This document shows positions 1-5,240 of a stretch of 9,841 bases of DNA, piece after piece; positions within the stretch are counted from its first letter, which is position 1; every line of letters begins with the position of its first letter. Below the pieces are notes generated by a model. The model had not been told where the DNA came from and searched no databases. It worked only from the letters and a program-made list of their open reading frames with translations. A program made the position numbers and the translations under genes. Source of the DNA: Verrucomicrobia bacterium 12-59-8 (GTDB lineage: Bacteria > Verrucomicrobiota > Verrucomicrobiae > Verrucomicrobiales > Verrucomicrobiaceae); assembly GCA_002279765.1 (NCBI GenBank), contig NCCR01000255.1, positions 1 to 9,841 of the forward strand, in the 5' to 3' direction.

Positions 1-60
1 CAAAAATCCGGCGCTGCAGGCAAGGGCATAGACGGCAGACTGGTAGCGGCTCAATTTCAT
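1..60 (-). CDS. Partial CDS, N-terminus only, unidentified
   Basis: An ATG at 60-58 on the minus strand opens a frame that stays open to the left edge (20 codons). The visible residues begin MKLSRYQSAVYALACSAGFL: a basic N-terminus followed by a hydrophobic alanine-rich stretch, which would suit a signal peptide or membrane anchor. It lies 137 bp downstream of jag in the same orientation, so it could be the next gene of the cluster or a separate unit. There is no clear ribosome-binding site upstream. Too little is present to name a family, and a chance open frame cannot be excluded. Confidence 0.4.
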   Translation of the reverse strand, partial: MKLSRYQSAVYALACSAGFL

Positions 61-197
61 GGGGAATACAGGGGTTGGATAACGGGTGGGCGGGATTTCA
101 GCGATGCGCCAATTTTTGCGCGGGTTATGAGAAATACCTCAAAACTACGCCCTGAGTAAAGCACGAAGCTGATTTTCCTCGGTTCGCAGCGGGCGCC

Positions 198-653
198 TCA
201 CTTCGTACGGCGCTGGAGCACGATGCGCTTGAAGCGGGCGGCGCCCTCCTGGCTGACGCTCATGACCTCGGGGTCGTTGACGAAGACGTTATGAATGAGA
301 CGGCGGTAGTAGCTGTTCATCGGCGGCAGGTCGGCGCTCTGGCCGTTGCTGCGGACGCGGTCTCCCAGCTCCTTGGCCCGGGCCACCATTTTGTCTTCGC
401 GCATGGAGCGGTAGAACTCCACATCCACGCGGATGCGCGGGGCGTCCTTGAGGTGGCGCTGCAGCACGCGGTTGACCAGATACTGGATGTCTTCCAGCGT
501 TTCGCCCCTGCGGCCGATGAGCGCGTCCGAATCGTCCGTGAGCACCTGAAGCGTGGGGCCGTCGGGGCCGTTGTCCTCCTCGATCTGGACCACAAAGCCC
601 AGATAACCGAGCATGGTGTCAAGGATATGGCGTGCGTGTTCGAGGGGAGTCAT
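198..653 (-). CDS. jag: Jag/KhpB-like KH-R3H RNA-binding protein
   Basis: Predicted single-stranded nucleic-acid-binding protein of the Jag (SpoIIIJ-associated)/KhpB family, usually encoded next to yidC and implicated in RNA binding and cell-envelope control. Counting from the ATG at 653, the 151-residue product has a KH domain with the GRRG loop at about 47-50, followed by a C-terminal R3H domain with the R-x3-H signature at about 117-121. The N-terminal Jag_N domain of many Firmicute homologues is absent. A GTG at 689-687 in the same frame would add 12 residues. The ATG is preferred because the extra codons are AT-rich, unlike the rest, and family similarity starts right after it. Neither start has a clear Shine-Dalgarno sequence. 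It is the last recognisable gene of the rpmH-rnpA-yidD-yidC-jag cluster. Confidence 0.9.
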   Translation of the reverse strand: MTPLEHARHILDTMLGYLGFVVQIEEDNGPDGPTLQVLTDDSDALIGRRGETLEDIQYLVNRVLQRHLKDAPRIRVDVEFYRSMREDKMVARAKELGDRVRSNGQSADLPPMNSYYRRLIHNVFVNDPEVMSVSQEGAARFKRIVLQRRTK

Positions 654-709
654 GCGTCTCGGTGAGGGAAGCTGTGATTTAATCGACACGGGTCAAAATG
701 TCGAAACCA

Positions 710-807
710 GAATGACGAATGACGAATGAATGACCAAGCTCAAATAACGAAATTCGCGCCCTGGGGAATGTGCGCCAGTTCGAACTGTCCTTGGCGCTTC
801 GTCATTC
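710..807. repeat. Inverted heptamer-repeat element A (yidC-jag gap)
   Basis: The left end (710-734) is a short tandem array of a 7-bp unit, GAATGAC, repeated twice, then a 4-base remnant and a further copy. The right end (798-807) is TTCGTCATTC, the exact reverse complement of the first 10 bases. Between them are a perfect 12-bp palindrome, CAGTTCGAACTG (776-787), and GCGCCA/TGGCGC arms (772-777 and 792-797). The element fills most of the gap between yidC and jag and resembles element B at 2724-2818 in unit sequence and total length. It looks like a small dispersed non-coding element; its mobility is not shown by the sequence. Confidence 0.65.
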
Positions 808-835
808 CTGCCGCCTGCGTTGGCCGCCTGCCTGT

Positions 836-2644
836 CTAACCTCCGAGGCGTGGGGGTTTCGGGCCCTTTTTCTTGTCTGCGGCGGGTGCGCCTGAATTGA
901 AGAAGGGGTTCTGCGCTGGCGCGGCTTTGGCGGCCGGCTTCTGCGTCACTTTCTCCAGCTTCGGCTCCGGCATGTAGAGCTTCATGACGCGGGTCTGGAA
1001 GATGCTGAAAATATTCTGCGTGGACCAGTACAAGGCCAGGGCGGCGGCGAAGTCATAGCTGATCCACAGGAAGAACAGGGGCATGAGCATGAAGATGCGC
1101 TGCTGGGTCTTGTCCACCGTGGCCGGCTGCGGGGTGAACTTCATCTGCGCCACCATGGTCAGGCCCATGATGATGGGCAGCGGATTGATGGGGAAGCCCA
1201 TGAAGTGGCCCTGAGTGTCCGCAGCGGCGAGATCGCGCACCCACCAGAAGGACTGGCCGCGCAGCTCCGCCGCCACTTCCAGCACGCTGTAAAGACCGAT
1301 AAAGATGGGGAACTGGAGGAGCAACGGCAGGCAGCCGCCGAGGGGGTTCACGCCGTACTCTTTGTAGAGCTTCATCGTCTCCATCTGCTGCTGCTGCGGA
1401 TTGTCCTTGTACTTCACCTGCAGCTCTTTCATCAGCGGACCCAGCAGACCCATGCGCTTCATGGTCATGGTGGATTTCGCGTGGATCGGCCAGAGGCAGA
1501 GACGCACGAAAATCGTCAGCAAAATGACCGCGAGCCCCCAGCTGCCGCTGATGTTGTGCATCCAGCGCATGACCTTGGACAGGGCGATGCTGACGATCTT
1601 GAAGTAGCCGTAAAACATCGCGTAGCTGCGCTGGTGGCCGATCTTGCTGAGGCGGTCGTATTCCTTCGGGCCGAGGTAGATCTGATAGCTTTCGCTGACG
1701 GCGGCTCCAGGGGCGAGATCCACCACCGGCAGGCCCACCGAGGCATCGTAGGCGAAGTCTTCGATCTCCGGCTTGCCCGCGTTCGCGGCATCGATCTGCT
1801 GCGCCAGTTTGCGGCGTCCGGCCCAGAACTTGCCCGGTGCATCCTTCTCCGCCATGCGGGTGATGATGTGGGTGTAAAAGCGCGTCATCACGCCGCCGAA
1901 GCGCAGGGCGTTATAGGAGTGCCTGTAATCAGCCGGCGCATCGCTGAAGAAGCCCTTGCCAAAGTATTTCGCGAGCTGGTAGTCCGCATCGCCGGCGTTG
2001 TTCCAGAAGAAGCCGTCATAGCGTTCTTCATCGTGCCTCAGGGCGGTGGCGGCACCGGCGTAGAGGTAGTACTCTTCGGAGCGATGCTGCGCGGTGCCGG
2101 TGTTTCTCAGGGTGAGCTTGAGATCAAGGAGATGCTCGTCGCTCTCAGGGCCCTCGGTCAGGGAGTAGGTCTTCGTCACCACGATGCCATCGGCGGTGGT
2201 ACCTTCAAAGGTGGCGCTCTTGTCGCTCTTCGCGATCAGCTTGTAGGGAATGATGTCGAGTCCTGCGGCCTCGCGACGCAAAGCGCCGACGGCCTCCAGG
2301 CCGTTTTTGTTCAGCACCACCTGGTCCGTTCCTGCCAGGCCTGCACGGGCGATGCCGCCGCCTTTGGAAGTCAGCTCAAAGGTCACGGTGCCTGTTTTCA
2401 GCACGTGAGTTTCTTCCGGCAGCACGGGAGCTGCGGGTGCCGCAGGCGTGGCGCTGGCGGTCGGGGTCGTGGCTGCTGCTGCTGTCGTTGCCGCAGGGGT
2501 TTCAGCGGCTTTTTTCGCGACTTCCTCCTGCTTTTTGCGCGCCGCCTCGGCCTGCGCCAGCTTCGTGTTTTCCTGCATGTAGTGCCAGTTCACCCCCATG
2601 AGGATGACGCACAGCGTCACGACGATCCAACTTTTGCGGTCCAT
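836..2644 (-). CDS. yidC: YidC membrane protein insertase
   Basis: YidC inserts and folds inner-membrane proteins, alone or with SecYEG. The 602-residue product has the Gram-negative layout. TM1 spans about residues 6-22, followed by an Ala/Thr/Pro-rich linker to about 75. A large periplasmic P1 beta domain covers about 80-330. The conserved five-helix insertase core covers about 340-555. The core carries the helix LLTIFVRLCLWP, with the membrane-buried arginine at about 381 that forms the hydrophilic groove. It also has the coiled cytoplasmic segment (KELQVKYKDNPQQQQ) and the NPLGGCLPLLLQFPIF motif at about 433-447. A basic tail (KKKGPKPPRLGG) is typical of ribosome-contacting YidC C-termini. 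Length is normal to slightly long (E. coli 548). It lies between yidD and jag, with repeat elements in both flanking gaps. The start has no evident Shine-Dalgarno sequence. Confidence 0.97.
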   Translation of the reverse strand: MDRKSWIVVTLCVILMGVNWHYMQENTKLAQAEAARKKQEEVAKKAAETPAATTAAAATTPTASATPAAPAAPVLPEETHVLKTGTVTFELTSKGGGIARAGLAGTDQVVLNKNGLEAVGALRREAAGLDIIPYKLIAKSDKSATFEGTTADGIVVTKTYSLTEGPESDEHLLDLKLTLRNTGTAQHRSEEYYLYAGAATALRHDEERYDGFFWNNAGDADYQLAKYFGKGFFSDAPADYRHSYNALRFGGVMTRFYTHIITRMAEKDAPGKFWAGRRKLAQQIDAANAGKPEIEDFAYDASVGLPVVDLAPGAAVSESYQIYLGPKEYDRLSKIGHQRSYAMFYGYFKIVSIALSKVMRWMHNISGSWGLAVILLTIFVRLCLWPIHAKSTMTMKRMGLLGPLMKELQVKYKDNPQQQQMETMKLYKEYGVNPLGGCLPLLLQFPIFIGLYSVLEVAAELRGQSFWWVRDLAAADTQGHFMGFPINPLPIIMGLTMVAQMKFTPQPATVDKTQQRIFMLMPLFFLWISYDFAAALALYWSTQNIFSIFQTRVMKLYMPEPKLEKVTQKPAAKAAPAQNPFFNSGAPAADKKKGPKPPRLGG

Positions 2645-2723
2645 GAAATTTTAGCTTTGGGGTGAGAGAGGTGGTTTTTAAATGCGGGCCTTCTGGGGCA
2701 GATCGAAGACGCGGCTTGTTAAC

Positions 2724-2818
2724 AATGACGAATGTCGAATGCAGAATGTCGAATGCCATCCATACCTGCGATTACACTGTGTGGACAAATTCGTCATTCG
2801 GGTTTCGTCATTCGTCAT
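2724..2818. repeat. Inverted heptamer-repeat element B (yidD-yidC gap)
   Basis: The left end (2724-2757) is a run of 7-bp units: AATGACG, AATGTCG, AATGCAG, AATGTCG and AATGCC. The right end (2790-2818) carries the complementary units ATTCGTC, twice as clean copies and once joined by GGGTTTCGTC. The 11-mer AATGACGAATG at the left end has its exact reverse complement at the right end, so the transcript could fold into a long hairpin. A 10-bp palindrome, TTGTTAACAA, sits at the left border (2716-2725). The right end overlaps the yidD stop codon (2815-2817). The same unit and about the same total length occur in element A, which suggests one dispersed family. Confidence 0.7.
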
Positions 2819-3051
2819 TTTTTTTCAGGCACCGGGTCATGCCCTTGACCACCCCAGGGGTGGCAGCGGCCGATGCGGCAGAGGCCCAGCCAGCAGCCGC
2901 GCAGCACGCCGTGGGTTTCCACGGCTTCGAGAAAATACCGCGAGCAGGTCGGCGTGTAACGGCAGCCGGAGCCGGGACCGCCAAGGGCGTGAATGACGGG
3001 AGAGATGAACACTTGGTAGCCGCGGATGAAGATTCGGATGAGCCATTTCAT
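2815..3051 (-). CDS. yidD: YidD membrane protein insertion efficiency factor
   Basis: YidD is a small, membrane-associated protein that helps YidC-dependent membrane protein insertion. The 78-residue product has all family hallmarks. An amphipathic N-terminal helix ends in YQVFISP (12-18). The [19 protein letters not shown] block follows, with cysteines at 30 and 36. The C-terminal [12 protein letters not shown] motif is at 64-75. The ATG (3051-3049) overlaps the rnpA stop as ATGA, indicating translational coupling. The gene is complete: it ends only three residues after the DPVP motif, and its TGA lies within the end of repeat element B. Confidence 0.96.
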   Translation of the reverse strand: MKWLIRIFIRGYQVFISPVIHALGGPGSGCRYTPTCSRYFLEAVETHGVLRGCWLGLCRIGRCHPWGGQGHDPVPEKK

Positions 3052-3434
3052 GGTGCGGGTGGTGGAGCAGGGGCCGGAGCCGGAGTCTTCTGTGGGAGCA
3101 GACTCATGCGGCGGGCCAGCCGCAGCCAGTCATTTTCCAGTTCGGCCAGCGTGGCCTGCGGGGCACGCCAGCGGGCGATGATCACCATCTGCCAGCCCGG
3201 GGCTATTTCCGCCCGGTGCGCACGAACAATCTCGCGCAGCAGCCGGCGGATGCGGTTTCGTACCACGGCATTGCCCAGCTTACCCCCGGTGATGAGGCCA
3301 AACTGGAACTCCGCCAGCGCTTCCACACGCAAAGCACCCAGGACCAGGAATTTCCCGGCCTGACTGCTGCCCTGCGACTTCACGCGCGCGAAATCGCACG
3401 CGAGTTTCATCCGCAGGTTTGAGGGAAGGCGCAT
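3048..3434 (-). CDS. rnpA: Ribonuclease P protein component
   Basis: The protein subunit of RNase P, which with the catalytic RNA removes the 5' leader of pre-tRNAs. The 128-residue product shows the RnpA fold order: an N-terminal RLPSNLRMK segment, a central F-Q-F-G-L strand, and the diagnostic RNR-motif helix [15 protein letters not shown] (54-68) that contacts the RNA. A final helix is followed by an odd Pro/Ala-rich tail ([12 protein letters not shown], 117-128) beyond the normal end of the family. It lies 24 bp downstream of rpmH and overlaps yidD by 4 bp, which is the standard order. An alternative start at Met9 would still keep the whole domain. No Shine-Dalgarno sequence is evident. 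Confidence 0.95.
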   Translation of the reverse strand: MRLPSNLRMKLACDFARVKSQGSSQAGKFLVLGALRVEALAEFQFGLITGGKLGNAVVRNRIRRLLREIVRAHRAEIAPGWQMVIIARWRAPQATLAELENDWLRLARRMSLLPQKTPAPAPAPPPAP

Positions 3435-3458
3435 GAGAAGGAGCGCGCCGCAGCAGGA

Positions 3459-3638
3459 TTAGGTGTGCTGCTGGGTGTGACGCTTGAAGTGGAGTTCCAC
3501 GCCCTTTGGCAGGAGACGTTTGCGTCCGGCACGACGGCGGCGGCGCAGGATGTCGCGACCATTCGCGGTCTTCGTGCGTGCGCGGAAACCAAACTGCTGC
3601 TTGCGCGTGCGCTTGGAAGGCTGGTAGGTCGCCTCCCC
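3459..3638 (-). CDS. rpmH: 50S ribosomal protein L34 (start codon unclear)
   Basis: L34 is a small basic protein of the large ribosomal subunit. The frame ending at the TAA at 3461-3459 encodes TYQPSKRTRKQQFGFRAR, then T-K-T-A-NGR, RRRRRAGRKRL and a 16-residue tail ending HTQQHT. This is an unmistakable L34, with a longer C-terminus than the usual 44-46 residues. The residue aligned with the initiator Met of family members (two before TYQPS) is GGG at 3638-3636. No ATG, GTG or TTG occurs in this frame anywhere near: the codons back to 3690 include only the rare-start candidates ATT (3683) and CTG (3686). The left boundary given is therefore nominal. A GGGGAGG Shine-Dalgarno-like run lies at 3638-3632, where the start codon should be. 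Possibilities are a non-AUG start, a frameshift or base-call error in the C5/T4/G4 runs, or a real start lesion. Confidence 0.88.
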   Translation of the reverse strand, partial: GEATYQPSKRTRKQQFGFRARTKTANGRDILRRRRRAGRKRLLPKGVELHFKRHTQQHT

Positions 3639-3654
3639 TCGAAAAGGGGGCGCG

Positions 3655-3682
3655 AAACTAGCGGGAGTCTTTGATTTGTCAA
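3655..3682 (-). promoter_or_regulatory. Putative sigma70-like promoter of rpmH operon
   Basis: On the minus strand a perfect -35 hexamer TTGACA (3682-3677) is followed after 16 bp by TAGTTT (3660-3655), a weak match to TATAAT. It sits just upstream of the L34 frame in the divergent gap with the esterase gene. Transcription would begin near 3648, leaving a leader of only about 10-20 bases. The complementary TTGTCA (3676-3681) on the plus strand could serve as a -35 for the divergent gene, but no good -10 follows at normal spacing. If this promoter is right, the ATT and CTG candidate starts at 3683 and 3686 lie upstream of the transcript and cannot start L34. Confidence 0.45.
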
Positions 3683-3734
3683 TCAGGTGATGATTTCCCG
3701 TAAACTTCGCTTTTCTCAGCGTTACATTCCGCCC

Positions 3735-4586
3735 ATGCACCGACCCCTCCTCGCCAGCCTGTTTTTGCCCTTCGCCCTGTGCTCTGCCGCCGACGCCCCG
3801 GCCGCCCTTTCCCTCTGGCCGAAAGGGGCACCCGGCTCGGAAGCGCGAGCTGCCGAGGCCGAGAAAATCGAGGGCAGCAATGTCTGCAACGTTCACGTTC
3901 CCACGATCACGCCCTACGTCCCCGCTGCGGACAAGGCCACCGGCACAGCCGTGATCATCTGCCCCGGCGGCGGTCATTCCAAGCTCTGCCTCGGCCATGA
4001 AGGCTACGCTTTGGCGGAATGGTTCCGGGATCATGGCATTGCCGCCTTTGTGCTGAAGTACCGTCTGGCCCGTGAACCCGGCAGCACCTACACCATTCAG
4101 GACCATGCCATGGCGGACGCGCGCCGGGCCATCCGCACGGTGCGCAGCCGTGCTGCCGAGTGGCACATCCAGCCGGACCGCATTGGCATCCTCGGCTTCT
4201 CCGCCGGGGGCGAGCTGGCCGCCTTTGCCGCCATGACGAACGATCCGGGCCAGAAAGACGCCGCAGATCCCATCGAGCAGCAGAGCAGCCGTCCGGATTT
4301 CCAGGGCCTCATCTACCCCGGCACTTCGGGCCTCTTCAATGCCACCAAGGGCATGCCACCGCTCTTCATCGCCGCCGGTTACAGCGACCGCCCGGACATC
4401 TCCGAAGGGATGGCGACGCTCTATCTGAAATACAAGGCGGCTGGCGTGAAAGCTGAGATGCACATTTTTGCCAATGCGGGGCATGGCTTTGGGTACAAGG
4501 CGGATGCCAAGCCGAGTGCGGCGGCGAGATGGCCGATGCGGTTTACGGAGTGGCTGGTGGACAGCGGGCTGCTGACTGCGAAGTGA
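3735..4586 (+). CDS. Secreted alpha/beta-hydrolase (esterase, xylan-esterase-like)
   Basis: Predicted exported serine hydrolase of the alpha/beta-hydrolase fold, close to the esterase/lipase groups that include acetyl-xylan and feruloyl esterases. The 283-residue product starts with a signal peptide (MHRPLLASLFLPFALCSA). The oxyanion-hole stretch CPGGGHSKL is at 76-84. The nucleophile elbow GFSAGG has Ser156. A likely acid, Asp218, is in AAGYSD, and the catalytic His250 is in AGHGFG. The ATG at 3735 is chosen because it begins directly with a compact signal peptide; an in-frame ATG at 3687 would add 16 residues. Substrate cannot be told from sequence; a role in deacylating plant or algal polysaccharide is an inference from related families. 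It is divergent from rpmH and 50 bp upstream of the DJ-1 gene on the same strand. Confidence 0.85.
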   Translation: MHRPLLASLFLPFALCSAADAPAALSLWPKGAPGSEARAAEAEKIEGSNVCNVHVPTITPYVPAADKATGTAVIICPGGGHSKLCLGHEGYALAEWFRDHGIAAFVLKYRLAREPGSTYTIQDHAMADARRAIRTVRSRAAEWHIQPDRIGILGFSAGGELAAFAAMTNDPGQKDAADPIEQQSSRPDFQGLIYPGTSGLFNATKGMPPLFIAAGYSDRPDISEGMATLYLKYKAAGVKAEMHIFANAGHGFGYKADAKPSAAARWPMRFTEWLVDSGLLTAK

Positions 4587-4610
4587 GGGCAGGTCCTGAT
4601 CACCCGAGGC

Positions 4611-4623
4611 CGCATGACATGCG
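4611..4623. promoter_or_regulatory. 13-bp palindrome upstream of DJ-1 gene
   Basis: CGCATG-A-CATGCG is a perfect 6-bp inverted repeat around one central base, ending 13 bp before the ATG of the DJ-1/PfpI gene. It could be an operator, but it is short and a single copy, so chance is quite possible. Confidence 0.2.
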
Positions 4624-4636
4624 AACTAAGGGTACT

Positions 4637-5203
4637 ATGAAAATCCTTTCCGACACCCCCCTTAACGAAAAACGCATCGCCATTCTGGCCACGGACGGCT
4701 TCGAGCAGTCAGAGCTGGAGGAGCCCCTGAAGGCCTTGCAGAAGGCTGGCGCGACGGTCAGCATTGTCTCGCCCAAGAAGGGCAAAATCCAGGGCATGCG
4801 CCATGCCGAAAAGGGCGACGAATTCGACGTGGACATCCCGCTGCGCAATGCCCAGCAGGGAGACTTCGACGCCCTCGTGCTGCCCGGTGGCCTCATGAAT
4901 CCTGATGAGCTGCGCTCCACCCCCGAAGCGGTGGAGTGGGTGCGGCAGTTTGGCCGCGCTGGCAAACCCATCGGCGCCATCTGCCACGGCCCCTGGCTTT
5001 TGATTGAAGCCGGCCTCGTGGACAACCTCCGCATGACCTCCTGGCCTGCCATTCAAACCGACGTGAAAAACGCCGGCGGCGTCTGGGTGGACGAGGAAGT
5101 GGTGGTGGACAACGGCATCGTCACCAGCCGCAAGCCCGCTGACATTCCCGCCTTCAATGCGAAGGTAATCGAGGAGATCTGCGAGGGGATCCATCCGCGC
5201 TGA
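4637..5203 (+). CDS. DJ-1/PfpI family protein (YhbO-like)
   Basis: A 188-residue cytosolic protein of the DJ-1/PfpI superfamily. Members of the PfpI/YhbO branch are described as stress-related, with protease, chaperone or deglycase (glyoxalase-like) activities. Visible active-site features are Glu23 in DGFEQSEL, the nucleophile elbow GAICHGP with Cys106 and adjacent His107, and the VLPGG loop at 81-85. The C-terminal block (SWPAIQTDVKNAGGVWVDEEVVVDNG) is typical of the YhbO/PfpI branch. The chosen ATG has an AAGGG ribosome-binding site a few bases upstream, the best such site in the window. An upstream in-frame ATG (4619) would add only MRTKGT and lacks this spacing. It follows the esterase by 50 bp and may be co-transcribed. 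It converges on the 3' end of the M56-PBP gene with 37 bp between stops. Confidence 0.93.
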   Translation: MKILSDTPLNEKRIAILATDGFEQSELEEPLKALQKAGATVSIVSPKKGKIQGMRHAEKGDEFDVDIPLRNAQQGDFDALVLPGGLMNPDELRSTPEAVEWVRQFGRAGKPIGAICHGPWLLIEAGLVDNLRMTSWPAIQTDVKNAGGVWVDEEVVVDNGIVTSRKPADIPAFNAKVIEEICEGIHPR

Positions 5204-5240
5204 GGTGAGCACGACGACAACGGCTCGCGCTGGTTTTTGA

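Noticed and set aside
114..129. GCGC...GCGC inverted repeat after jag as a terminator
   Set aside because: Four-bp self-complementary arms around an AT-rich loop with no T-run at the right place; likely chance.
745..751. Extra TAACGAA box matching the operator half-site
   Set aside because: A single 7-mer inside repeat element A, with no dyad partner at 6-bp spacing and no link to the BlaI-like gene.
1205..2665. Long plus-strand open frame (486 codons) opposite yidC
   Set aside because: It is antisense to a certain yidC, its translation is His/Arg/Gly-rich low-complexity with no family features, and long shadow frames are expected in GC-rich DNA.
2724..2818. Heptamer tracts considered as a CRISPR array
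   Set aside because: The units are 7 bp and contiguous, in opposite orientations at the two ends, with no spacers of uniform length and no cas genes.
3459..4484. 341-codon minus-strand frame running into L34
   Set aside because: Only the last ~57 codons are L34; the rest is antisense to the esterase gene. The upstream in-frame ATGs lie hundreds of bases away, behind the likely rpmH promoter.
5204..5240. Possible bidirectional terminator between convergent stops
   Set aside because: Only a 4-bp GAGC/GCTC stem with a 12-base loop and a short T5 run; too weak to call.
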